DNA of 19,947 nt, taken from assembly GCA_023460315.1 (NCBI GenBank), contig JAEWQO010000002.1:1-19947 (forward strand). Reading direction: 5' to 3'. Positions within the stretch are counted from its first letter, which is position 1. Every line of letters starts with the position of its first letter. Below the pieces are notes generated by a model. It was not told the DNA's origin and did not search any database. It was given only the letters and a program-made list of their open reading frames with translations. A program made the translations under genes and the position numbers. Source of the stretch: Actinomycetes bacterium (GTDB lineage: Bacteria; Actinomycetota; Coriobacteriia; Coriobacteriales; Eggerthellaceae). Of the stretch, positions 1-6,635 are shown piece by piece.

Positions 1-2
1 AC

Positions 3-251
3 TACGAAAGCGGCCACGGCCTGAATTTCATCGGAGACAAAAACTACCTGGTATGCACGAGGGAGCTCGCAGAGCAGCTTCGCGGCAGGCTGATCAGATG
101 CGATGGCGTGCTGGTGCCAGACAAGCCGGGGAACAAGCTGGTCACATGCTATGAGCTCGGAAATTATGGGTCACGCCGGAGCCATCCGGCATCGGAAATG
201 CTCTGGCAGATCGTCAAGGCGCATTACACGCAGATGGGAGATGCAGAATGA
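3..251 (+). CDS. Hypothetical protein, 5' end outside window
   Basis: The reading frame is open from the left edge, starting at base 3, for 82 codons to TGA at 249-251. It overlaps the next start codon as ATGA, the pattern used throughout this phage, which supports it as a real translated gene. The visible part begins YESGHGLNFIGDKNYLVC and ends AHYTQMGDAE. It is mixed alpha/beta in character, with no signal peptide, no membrane segment and no recognisable catalytic motif. I do not recognise the family. It lies just upstream of two small zinc-finger genes and the terminase, where phages often carry small accessory or regulatory genes, but no function can be assigned from the sequence. Confidence 0.7.
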   Translation, partial: YESGHGLNFIGDKNYLVCTRELAEQLRGRLIRCDGVLVPDKPGNKLVTCYELGNYGSRRSHPASEMLWQIVKAHYTQMGDAE

Positions 252-568
252 CAACAACACTCACCCCGCCGCATCGCGTAAAGGCACGCAAGCATCACCG
301 CTGCGACTGGTGCGGCAAGCGAATCGAGATCGGCGAGGAACACACGGTCAGCACGAACGTAGGAGACGGCATATACAACTGGCGCGAGTGCGACCGATGC
401 GCCACATACGTTAGTCAAATGATGCGTATGCCGGACAAGTTCTATTTTGACGATGGCGTTGGCGGGTGGACTTCTGAAAGCTTCGTGGATTTCATGCGAG
501 AGGAATATCCAGCAACATGGGAAGCGTATGAGCTTTGGGACAAGGCGTTCGGAGGAGATGCCGCATGA
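248..568 (+). CDS. Small four-cysteine zinc-binding protein (106 aa)
   Basis: The protein has two CxxC pairs, CDWC at residues 19-22 and CDRC at 48-51. This is the layout of a zinc ribbon or treble clef, with 25 residues between the knuckles. The region before the first pair is basic (KARKHHR), which suits nucleic-acid contact. The C-terminal half is acidic and aromatic (EEYPATWEAYELWDKAF) and may be a helical partner-binding part. It overlaps its upstream neighbour by ATGA and its downstream neighbour by ATGA at 565, so the three genes are probably translationally coupled. Zinc binding follows from the cysteine spacing. A regulatory or DNA-binding role is inference. It lacks the His-Asn-His core of HNH endonucleases, which often sit at this position near terminase. 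Confidence 0.8.
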   Translation: MTTTLTPPHRVKARKHHRCDWCGKRIEIGEEHTVSTNVGDGIYNWRECDRCATYVSQMMRMPDKFYFDDGVGGWTSESFVDFMREEYPATWEAYELWDKAFGGDAA

Positions 569-843
569 CCACGACGGGAATCAAGCACGGGCGCAACGAG
601 TACACGATCACATGCGCCCAGTGCCGCAAGGAGCAGACCATCCTCACGCGCGACCTGCGCACAGCCGCAAGCCGGTTCCGCGCCCTCGGATGGAGCACCA
701 AGACGCGCAACGTGTGTCCGGCGTGCCGCGCCAAGCTGCAGAAGCTCACGCGCCCGCCGAGCGACGAGACGGAGCGCATGAAGGCGAGCCAGAAAGCACG
801 GCATGACGAGATGTTCGGACTGACAGGAGAGTGGGAAGCATGA
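565..843 (+). CDS. Small four-cysteine zinc-binding protein (92 aa)
   Basis: I start the gene at the ATG at 565, which overlaps the previous stop as ATGA, rather than at an in-frame ATG 30 bases upstream. The product starts MTTTGIKHGRNEYTITC, has CAQC at residues 17-20 and CPAC at 51-54, and is strongly basic between and after the pairs. The CxxC-x30-CxxC spacing suggests a zinc ribbon. Its N-terminus (MTTT) resembles that of the neighbour upstream, but the sequences are otherwise different, so a recent duplication is not supported. A nucleic-acid-binding role is inferred from basicity and cysteine layout. The stop is followed by the 161-nt non-coding gap ahead of terminase, so this is the last gene of its transcription unit. 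Confidence 0.8.
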   Translation: MTTTGIKHGRNEYTITCAQCRKEQTILTRDLRTAASRFRALGWSTKTRNVCPACRAKLQKLTRPPSDETERMKASQKARHDEMFGLTGEWEA

Positions 844-880
844 GGCAAGTTGAAGTTGACGTGGTAGGCAGTTCATCTAA

Positions 881-900
881 GCGACACCTCCCCTAAGATG
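881..900 (+). promoter_or_regulatory. Recurrent intergenic motif, copy 1
   Basis: This is one of four copies of a motif with invariant core GCGACAC followed by a looser cTC, an A at position 15 and a T at position 19. A T also sits three bases before the core in all four. This copy lies 37 bases after the stop of the zinc-finger gene and about 37 bases upstream of the terminator hairpin. Its function is unknown: it could be a protein-binding site, a promoter element or an RNA signal. Confidence 0.5.
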
Positions 901-905
901 CGCTT

Positions 906-925
906 GCATGGTCACCCAGCCATGC
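906..925 (+). other. Short stem-loop ahead of terminator
   Basis: GCATGG (906-911) and CCATGC (920-925) form a perfect 6-bp stem around an 8-nt loop. No T-run follows, so this is not a terminator by itself. It lies between motif copy 1 and the terminator, in the gap before terL where phages often keep packaging (cos/pac) or regulatory sites. Whether it folds in RNA or is a palindromic protein site cannot be told from sequence. Confidence 0.45.
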
Positions 926-936
926 CCTCCTCGTCT

Positions 937-978
937 GGAGCGCCGTCCCCACCCCTGGCGGCGCTCCTTCTTGTCTTT
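937..978 (+). terminator. Intrinsic terminator before terL
   Basis: GGAGCGCCG (937-945) pairs perfectly with CGGCGCTCC (959-967). The stem can extend inward by a T-G and a C-G pair. It is followed by TTCTTGTCTTT, an imperfect T-rich tract. It would end transcription of the upstream small-gene unit before terminase unless antitermination occurs. Confidence 0.75.
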
Positions 979-998
979 GCGACACATCCGGGAACATC
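979..998 (+). promoter_or_regulatory. Recurrent intergenic motif, copy 2
   Basis: The core GCGACAC is at 979-985, directly after the T-tract of the terminator and ending 6 bases before the terL start codon. It occupies the place where a ribosome-binding site would be, and no good Shine-Dalgarno sequence is visible there. A protein bound here, on DNA or RNA, could therefore affect terminase expression. It lies exactly 98 bases after copy 1. Confidence 0.5.
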
Positions 999-1004
999 TC
1001 CCCC

Positions 1005-2669
1005 ATGGACGGACTCACTCAAAATCAAGAGATGTACTGCCAGGCGAGGCTGCGCGGGCTGACCCAGCGCACCGCCTACCGTGAGGCATATCCGTCGAGC
1101 CAGAAATGGCAAGACTCGGCAGTGGACAGCGCCGCATCCAGACTCGAGAGCAATAGCAAGGTTTCAGCAAGGCTGGCCTCCCTCAACAAAGCCTCTGCCA
1201 AAGCCGCGAAACTCACCAAGACAAGGTTGCTGAAGCGACTCGACAACCTGGCCGACCAGGCAGACGCGCGCATCATCAACGATGATTCCGACAAGCTCAA
1301 CACCTTCACTGCCGACATCCTCATCAAAGCCACCCGGGAACTTCTCCCCTATGCTGTGGACGATTCCACAGACAAGCCTCAATTCGTGGCAGACTTCGGC
1401 CTCCTGATCGCCCCCAAGTTCCTCCGCCCCCATCGGATGATAGCCAACCGCGAGCAGACGGACTGCTGGCTCGGCGGCGGGCGTGGCTCCATGAAGTCTT
1501 CCTTCGCGTCGCTCGAAGTGGTCAACGACGTGGAGAGGAACCCCGACCATAACGCTTTGGTGCTGATGAAGTACAAGGCGAACCTTCGCGATTCGGCCTA
1601 TGCTCAGGTGGTGTGGGCCATCCAGGCGTTAGGGCTGGAAGACGAGTACGACTGCCCCGAGTCAACGCTGAGGATCACCAAGAAGTCCACCGGGCAGGTG
1701 ATCATCTTCCGTGGATGCGACAACCCGAACAAGCTGAAGTCCATCAAGGTGAAGGTGGGCTACATCGGGGTCGTGTGGTACGAGGAGACGGACCTGTTCG
1801 CTGGCATGCAGGAAATCCGCAAGATCAACCAGTCGATCACGCGCGGCGGCCAGGACTTCATCCGGCTCTACACCTTCAACCCCCCGCGCTCCAAGAGCTG
1901 CTGGATAAACGAGCGTGTGGCCTACCTCAAGGCCCAGGGCGTGGAGGTGTTCGAGAGCACCTATCTCGACGCTCCCCGCGAATGGCTTGGCGAGCAGTTC
2001 TTCATGGATGCCGAAGAGCTCAAGGCGACAGACCAAGACTCCTACGACCATGAGTACATGGGCCTTCCCGTGGGCCTCGGAGGAGACGTGTTCGACCGCG
2101 TGGTGTTCCGAGAGATCACCGACGCGGAGATAGCGTCCTTCGACAACCTGCGCCTCGGGCAGGACTTCGGCTGGTACCCAGACCCATGGGCATACACCAT
2201 GAGCGAATGGCAGCCCGGATCGCGCACCGTCATCACGTACTTCGAGGACGGCGGCAACAAGCTCCAGCCCAACGTGCAGGCCGAGCGCATCATCCAGTCA
2301 CTCGTGTGGAGGGACCAGCCCAGCGCCGACCCCGCGTACCACCACATCCCCGTCATGTCGGACGACGCAGACCCGACCGCCATAGCGGCCCAGAGAGACA
2401 CGGGGGCCAACGCTCGTGCGGCTGGCAAGGGAAACATGCGCATGGCCTCCTACCGGTTCCTGCAATCCGTCACATGGGTAATAGATCCCGCACGCTGCCC
2501 GAAGCTCACCAAAGAGGTGCGTGAGATGCAGTACGAGCGAAACAAGGACGGCGAATGGCTCAACTCCATCCCAGACGGCAATGACCACTGGGTGGACGCG
2601 ACGCGCTACGCCTTCATGCGCGAGGCCCGTTCCCGCTACGCCTATCGGGCGACACCGGAAGCAGAATAG
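1005..2669 (+). CDS. terL: Terminase large subunit with TerS-like N-terminus
   Basis: This is the DNA-packaging motor: an ATPase that drives DNA into the prohead plus a nuclease that cuts concatemers. The ATPase spans about residues 130-345, with Walker A GGGRGSMKSS at 157-166 (Met where Gly or Thr is usual), Walker B VVWYEE at 256-261 and a coupling motif FNPPRSK at 291-297. The RuvC/RNase H-type nuclease follows, with LGQDFGW (Asp387), SDDADP (about 452-457) and NDHWVDATRY (Asp526, His527, Asp531). Residues 1-60 instead resemble the small-terminase family Terminase_2 (LTQNQEMYCQARLRGLT, then ASRLESNSKVSARLASL), giving 554 aa where TerL alone is usually about 420-480. No separate terS is visible in the window. 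No alternative upstream start exists near the ATG at 1005, and its Shine-Dalgarno is poor. Function is certain by motifs; the fusion is a strong inference. Confidence 0.95.
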   Translation: MDGLTQNQEMYCQARLRGLTQRTAYREAYPSSQKWQDSAVDSAASRLESNSKVSARLASLNKASAKAAKLTKTRLLKRLDNLADQADARIINDDSDKLNTFTADILIKATRELLPYAVDDSTDKPQFVADFGLLIAPKFLRPHRMIANREQTDCWLGGGRGSMKSSFASLEVVNDVERNPDHNALVLMKYKANLRDSAYAQVVWAIQALGLEDEYDCPESTLRITKKSTGQVIIFRGCDNPNKLKSIKVKVGYIGVVWYEETDLFAGMQEIRKINQSITRGGQDFIRLYTFNPPRSKSCWINERVAYLKAQGVEVFESTYLDAPREWLGEQFFMDAEELKATDQDSYDHEYMGLPVGLGGDVFDRVVFREITDAEIASFDNLRLGQDFGWYPDPWAYTMSEWQPGSRTVITYFEDGGNKLQPNVQAERIIQSLVWRDQPSADPAYHHIPVMSDDADPTAIAAQRDTGANARAAGKGNMRMASYRFLQSVTWVIDPARCPKLTKEVREMQYERNKDGEWLNSIPDGNDHWVDATRYAFMREARSRYAYRATPEAE

Positions 2670-2693
2670 CGCCGACCGAGAAAGGCGGCGCTT

Positions 2694-2957
2694 ATGAAAC
2701 CGTATGAATCGCGCGTTGTTGACGAGTACAGGCAGCTGGTTGACCGCATCAAGAGACTCAAGACCCTGCTTGAAGGCTGGGACATGCTGAACTTTGCGCC
2801 GAGCTGCACCTACGACCAGCTCACCTGTCAGCTGATGGCAATGGTTGGCTATCTCGAATCCCTCAATGCAAGAAACGACTTGAAAGAGCTGGAAGCCCGT
2901 AACCTGATCGAGCTGAAGCACATAGTGGTGGCGGTGGTGCCTCATGGCCATCGATGA
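2694..2957 (+). CDS. Small phage protein of unknown function (87 aa)
   Basis: The start is supported by GAAAGG about 10 bases upstream. The protein is mostly helical, with a basic/acidic coil-like N-terminus (RVVDEYRQLVDRIKRLKTLL), a central FAPSCTYDQLTCQ segment and a second helix ending in ELEARNLIEL. The pattern 'MKPYE-RV--EY--L---I--L', then 'F-P-C----L--Q--AM--YL', is one I recognise from small proteins common in gut phages, sometimes named after a crAssphage protein (crAss001_48-related). No function is known to me for that group. It sits between terminase and portal and overlaps the portal start by 14 nt, so the two are translationally linked. There is no signal peptide or membrane segment. 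Confidence 0.75.
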   Translation: MKPYESRVVDEYRQLVDRIKRLKTLLEGWDMLNFAPSCTYDQLTCQLMAMVGYLESLNARNDLKELEARNLIELKHIVVAVVPHGHR

Positions 2958-4335
2958 ATTCCAGATACCGGCCCACGTGAAGAAAGCCATCAAGGAGGCG
3001 GGATACTCCGTTCCTTCGAACATGGACACCTACATCCAGCAGTGGTTCGACTGGTATTCCGGCAAGGACGACTTCTACAAGATCGACTATGTGGACACCA
3101 ACGGGCGCAAGCGCAAGCTCGACCGCCTGAGCATCCGCCCCGCGAAGCGCGTGTCTGCCGAGTGGGCTTCACTGCTGCTCAACGACGACACAGAGATATC
3201 CGTGGACTCTGCCAATGCCAACGAGTGGCTTCAAGGCTACATGGACACCTCCAACTTCTGGCCCACCGGGCAGATGATCGTGGAGAAGGCGTTCGCCATG
3301 GGCACTGCCGCCTGGGCGCTGTGGTTCAACGTCGACGACGAGACATCCATCAAGATACGCCGCTACGATGCGCGCATGGTCGTGCCCCTTTCGTGGGACG
3401 AGGACGGCGTGAGCGAATGTGCCTTCGTCACCAGGGTATCGGTCAAAGGCAAATCGGCAGACCAGCTTATGATGCACGTCTTGGAAGATGGCACCTACCA
3501 CATCAAGACGATGCTGTTCATCGACTCGCGCCCGGTCAACCCGGAGAGCGCCGGGGCATTTGACGACCTCGACACGGGCTGCACCACGCCGACGTTTGGG
3601 ATCATCAGGCCTGCCATGGAAAACACGGTGGTCGACCTCTCGCCTTACGGCATGTCGGTTTTCGCCGATGCGGTGGATGCGGTCAAGGCCGTCGATCTGG
3701 CATATGATGCCATGTTCGAGGAAGTGGACCTCACGAAGGTGCGTGTGTTCATGGACGAGGCGATGATCGACGTTCGAACCAGCGACGGCAAGGTCGTGCC
3801 GATGCCAAAGACCGATAATCGGTTCTTCCGCAAGCTTGCAGGCAACGACGCGGCGAAGAACTTCATGGAGGTGTTCTCCCCCGAAATCCGGATAGACCCG
3901 CTGCGTCAGGCGTTCGACGTGGCATTGGCCGAGCTAGGGGACCTCTGCGGGTTCGGACAGCAGTACTTCGCCCTGGAGAAGTCAGGCGGGCTCAAGACGG
4001 CCACCGAGGTCGCAAGCGACAACTCAGCCCTCATGCGCAACGTCCGCAAGCACGAGAACATGATACGCGGTGCCATCCAGGACGTGATCACATCCCTTCT
4101 CACTTGTGCGCGAATCCACTGCGGCGCTCCCATAGAGGATGACTTCGGCCCCGTCACCGTGACGTTCGACGACTCGATCATCACCGACACGCAGGCCGAG
4201 AAGAACATGATGATGTCGGAGATAGCGGCGGGCCTTGTGCCGAAGTGGAAGTACGCGGTGGAGTTCTACGGCATGTCGGAGGACGAGGCGAAAGCCGCCC
4301 TGCCATCCGAAGAGATCGTGGACATGGGCTTCTGA
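2944..4335 (+). CDS. Portal protein (SPP1 gp6-like)
   Basis: The portal forms the dodecameric ring at one capsid vertex through which terminase pumps DNA and to which the neck attaches. The 463-aa length and order of elements fit the SPP1 gp6/A118 portal family. These are an N-terminal helical part with W-rich segment (QQWFDWYSGK, about 32-41), basic RLSIRPAKRVSAEWASLL (61-78), the clip/stem region around DLSPYGMSVFADAVDAVKAV (231-250), FEEVDLTKVRVFMDEAM (258-274), and a helical crown toward the C-terminus rich in acidic residues. The gene overlaps the previous gene by 14 nt and ends in TGATG with the MuF gene, so portal and MuF protein, which are packaged together in proheads of this phage type, are made in step. 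Confidence 0.92.
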   Translation: MAIDEFQIPAHVKKAIKEAGYSVPSNMDTYIQQWFDWYSGKDDFYKIDYVDTNGRKRKLDRLSIRPAKRVSAEWASLLLNDDTEISVDSANANEWLQGYMDTSNFWPTGQMIVEKAFAMGTAAWALWFNVDDETSIKIRRYDARMVVPLSWDEDGVSECAFVTRVSVKGKSADQLMMHVLEDGTYHIKTMLFIDSRPVNPESAGAFDDLDTGCTTPTFGIIRPAMENTVVDLSPYGMSVFADAVDAVKAVDLAYDAMFEEVDLTKVRVFMDEAMIDVRTSDGKVVPMPKTDNRFFRKLAGNDAAKNFMEVFSPEIRIDPLRQAFDVALAELGDLCGFGQQYFALEKSGGLKTATEVASDNSALMRNVRKHENMIRGAIQDVITSLLTCARIHCGAPIEDDFGPVTVTFDDSIITDTQAEKNMMMSEIAAGLVPKWKYAVEFYGMSEDEAKAALPSEEIVDMGF

Positions 4336-6236
4336 TGCTCGATCCCGACTACCTCGAACAGGCCGGAGAGAAGGTCGCGAGCGTCTACACGCAGATCGAG
4401 TCAGAAATGCTCGACTTCCTGGCCCAGAAGATGATCGACGGTGACGTGGCGGGCCAGCGCGCCCAGACGGCCATACACCTGCTCTCGCAGAGCGCCACAT
4501 CCCAGCTTATGGAGATCGTCGGCAGGCACGAGCGCGACATCGACGCCGCCGTGAAGGTCGAGGTATCAGACGCCCTCAGGCGTTCCGACGCCGACGACCT
4601 GGCACGCATCAAGCAGGGCCTGGGAGTCGTCCTTCCCTCCGTCCCCAGCCGTCAGATGGCGGCGACGGTGGCAGGGGCGAGAGACATCCTGTCGCGGCAG
4701 AACCTCCTCATGGCCGAGGGCGCGAAAAACGCGTTCATCAAGCAAAGCCTCTGGGCCGTCACGCAGGTGAACACAGGGGCCATGACCACTGAAAGGGCGC
4801 TGCACATGGCCGTCCGGCAGCTTGAGCGCGAGGGAATATCCACGATCACATACCGCAACGCCAAGACCGGCGCGCAGACAGTCCAGAACAAGGTGGACGT
4901 GGCGATACGCCGCCACATCCGCACCCAGATAGCACAAGACGGCATGAGGTTAACAGAGCTGCGCATGGACGAGGCGGGGGTGGACTTGGTAGAGGTGTCG
5001 AGCCACGGAGGATCCCGCCCATCCCACGCAAGGTGGGAGGGGCGCATCTACTCACGCAACGGGGACAAGACCATCGGCGGCGTTCATTACCGCGACTTCA
5101 AGTCTGCGTGCAACTGGGGCGACGTGGCAGACGGCATAGGCGGGGCAAACTGCCGCCACTCGTACGCGGCGTGGTTTCCCGGCATGGAGCGCACGTACCG
5201 CCCCAACCCAGAGCATCCGAGCGGCAAGACCAATAAGGAGGTGTACGACCTCACGCAGAGGCAGAGGGCCGGGGAGAGGGCCATCCGGCAGACCAAGCGC
5301 GAGCTCTCTGGGGCGCAGATGATCGTCCAGAAGACTAAGGACGCAGACGCCATGGCCGATACCGCCAAGCTGCAGATCAGGCTGAGAGACCAGCAGTCGG
5401 CCATGCGCTCACTGATATCCGACAACCCCAAGGTGCTGCAACGCTCTCCGCGCCGCGAGTGGGCCGGAGACATGCCGAAGGTCAAGGTGCCCGCGCAAGG
5501 ACGCAAGAGAGCAGCGAGCTCGAGCCCCAGTAAGGGAGGGAGCGTCGACACGTTGGCCGGAGTGCAGCGCGGGAAAGAAATGGCATTTGAAAAGGCAGAC
5601 GGCAAGAAGGCCAACCCGAACTACGGGCAAAAGGGATATTCGACCAATTGCCAAAGCTGCGTCGTCACATATGAGGCCCGTCGCCGAGGATTCGACGTCC
5701 AAACGCTCTCGCGCAACGAGACAATGGAAAGGCTGTCCCATCAGACGAACCTCGCGTGGATAGACCCTTCCACCGGAAAACATCCTGAGTACATGACGAG
5801 CGAGAAGGTCAAGAACGCGTCACAGTGCAGGGACTGGCTTGACGGAGTGATAGAGAAAGGCAACAGGTACACAATTGAATTCTCATGGAAGGGACATGGC
5901 AACACGGGACACATCGTCCACATCGACAGGCTCGACAACGGAAGGATGCGAATATACGACCCGCAGTCTGCCAAGCAGTTCATAGACGAGGACATAGTGA
6001 CGAAGACCTACACGGCAGAGGAGATCGAGAGACGCAAGCGCATTCTCGGCGCACGCTCGAAAAGGGCCAAGCAAACAGCAGCCGTCAAGAATGAGTTTCT
6101 TGACTACCTGCGCGAATTAAGGTATGAAGTAAAATCATATGGGATAAAGTTCTCAACCGCTCCAAAAGTGCTGAGAGTTGACAACATGGAGTTCGATCCC
6201 GATATAGCAGGCAACATCATGGAGGAGGTCAAATGA
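4335..6236 (+). CDS. MuF-type minor capsid protein with papain-fold toxin
   Basis: I start at the ATG at 4335 (TGATG overlap with the portal stop), not the longer in-frame ATG inside the portal gene, giving 633 aa. Residues 1-330 match the phage minor capsid protein 2/MuF type, a portal-associated protein carried inside the prohead: helical N-terminus, then HGGSRPSHARWEGRIYS (224-240), ACNWGDVADGIGGANCRHSY (258-277). After a helical, basic linker (about 310-400) comes a separate C-terminal domain, 405-633. It carries NPNYGQKGYSTNCQSC (427-442), RRRGFDV, GHIVHI (525-530) and YDPQ (541-544). This is the Cys/His/Asp arrangement of the papain-fold toxin (Tox-PL, glutamine-deamidase-like) family; likely triad C439, H526, D542. 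MuF-toxin fusions are known in prophages. GC content falls toward the 3' end (24/60 at 6121-6180 against 43/60 at 4621-4680), suggesting an exchanged cassette. The next gene is a plausible immunity gene. Confidence 0.9.
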   Translation: MLDPDYLEQAGEKVASVYTQIESEMLDFLAQKMIDGDVAGQRAQTAIHLLSQSATSQLMEIVGRHERDIDAAVKVEVSDALRRSDADDLARIKQGLGVVLPSVPSRQMAATVAGARDILSRQNLLMAEGAKNAFIKQSLWAVTQVNTGAMTTERALHMAVRQLEREGISTITYRNAKTGAQTVQNKVDVAIRRHIRTQIAQDGMRLTELRMDEAGVDLVEVSSHGGSRPSHARWEGRIYSRNGDKTIGGVHYRDFKSACNWGDVADGIGGANCRHSYAAWFPGMERTYRPNPEHPSGKTNKEVYDLTQRQRAGERAIRQTKRELSGAQMIVQKTKDADAMADTAKLQIRLRDQQSAMRSLISDNPKVLQRSPRREWAGDMPKVKVPAQGRKRAASSSPSKGGSVDTLAGVQRGKEMAFEKADGKKANPNYGQKGYSTNCQSCVVTYEARRRGFDVQTLSRNETMERLSHQTNLAWIDPSTGKHPEYMTSEKVKNASQCRDWLDGVIEKGNRYTIEFSWKGHGNTGHIVHIDRLDNGRMRIYDPQSAKQFIDEDIVTKTYTAEEIERRKRILGARSKRAKQTAAVKNEFLDYLRELRYEVKSYGIKFSTAPKVLRVDNMEFDPDIAGNIMEEVK

Positions 6237-6466
6237 AGTCGCGAGCAGATGTCCTGAAGTTCGCCATAGAGAACGGCTACGACGGCTGCGACAAAGACCT
6301 CCCATGGCGAGGATATGAGGTCTACTCCCCCATCGTCAACGAATTCGCATACATCGGCTTGCCTCTCGTCATCCTCGTGAAGGGCGATGACATCCGGCTT
6401 TCAACCGACAGCGAGTGCTTCGCATACCGGCATGAAGCCCATCCGGAGATATACGCGGGCAACTGA
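6233..6466 (+). CDS. Candidate immunity protein for the MuF toxin (77 aa)
   Basis: The start overlaps the toxin gene's stop as ATGA. The product is small, acidic and cytosolic-looking, with no signal peptide: an N-terminal helix (SRADVLKFAIENG), PWRGYEVYSPIVN at about 24-36, and a short hydrophobic strand IGLPLVILVKGDDIRLS at 41-57. The immediate downstream position, small size, acidity and shared lower-GC cassette match the usual layout of polymorphic toxin/immunity pairs. That is the whole basis for the immunity call, since I do not recognise a named immunity family. It is followed 27 bases later by a strong terminator, so it closes the terminase-portal-MuF unit. Alternatively it could be an unrelated conserved phage protein, for example one helping to fold or package the MuF protein. 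Confidence 0.7.
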   Translation: MKSRADVLKFAIENGYDGCDKDLPWRGYEVYSPIVNEFAYIGLPLVILVKGDDIRLSTDSECFAYRHEAHPEIYAGN

Positions 6467-6493
6467 TCGACCAAGATAATACGATTCACTCTC

Positions 6494-6520
6494 AAAGCCG
6501 TCCTCCGGGGCGGCTTTTTT
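6494..6520 (+). terminator. Strong intrinsic terminator
   Basis: AAAGCCG (6494-6500) pairs with CGGCTTT (6511-6517). Three further inward pairs (T-G, C-G, C-G) close a TCCG tetraloop, giving a 10-bp stem followed by six or more T residues. This is the clearest terminator in the window. It separates the packaging/MuF unit from the scaffold/capsid unit. It also argues against starting the scaffold gene at the in-frame ATG at 6522. Confidence 0.9.
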
Positions 6521-6538
6521 CATGCCCTCGTCCATTCG

Positions 6539-6558
6539 GCGACACCTCATAGACCATG
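6539..6558 (+). promoter_or_regulatory. Recurrent intergenic motif, copy 3
   Basis: The core GCGACAC is at 6539-6545, followed by CTC, with the conserved A (6553) and T (6557). It lies 19 bases after the terminator and 77 bases before the scaffold start codon, a position that would suit a promoter or an activator site for the capsid unit. No convincing -35/-10 pair was found beside it. Confidence 0.5.
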
Positions 6559-6566
6559 AACCTGCT

Positions 6567-6609
6567 TGGGCAGCGCAAAAGGCCCACCCAAACCGCGCAG
6601 GGAAGCGCG
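6567..6609 (+). other. Structured leader before scaffold gene
   Basis: Two small hairpins lie in the leader: TGGGC (6567-6571) with GCCCA (6582-6586), and CGCGC (6594-6598) with GCGCG (6605-6609). Neither is followed by a T-run. They may stabilise the 5' end of a highly expressed capsid mRNA. This is inferred from position only. Confidence 0.35.
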
Positions 6610-6635
6610 CAAACAAACCTGGGAAAGGAACAGGC

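Noticed and set aside
856..883. Possible sigma-70 promoter (TTGACG at 856-861)
   Set aside because: No acceptable -10 hexamer lies 16-18 bases downstream; the closest, TAAGCG, is poor. A single -35-like hexamer is weak evidence.
840..896. 18-codon ORF starting at an ATGA overlap after the second zinc-finger gene
   Set aside because: It is very short with no recognisable product, and it runs into motif copy 1. Translational read-on is possible, but nothing else supports a gene.
2298..3029. 243-codon - strand frame over the terminase 3' end and the 87-aa gene
   Set aside because: It is a shadow of well-supported + strand genes without its own signals.
4245..4334. Longer N-terminus for the MuF protein
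   Set aside because: It would overlap the portal gene by 91 bases with Arg/Gly-rich out-of-frame sequence. The TGATG at 4335 is the normal coupling in this phage.
6100..6240. Possible degraded insertion or IS remnant because of local AT richness
   Set aside because: The reading frame is intact and no inverted repeats or target duplications were seen. A toxin-cassette exchange explains the composition better.
6522..6635. Longer N-terminus for the scaffold protein
   Set aside because: The upstream ATG lies within two bases of the terminator T-run. The ATG at 6636 has a good Shine-Dalgarno and gives the typical acidic scaffold start.
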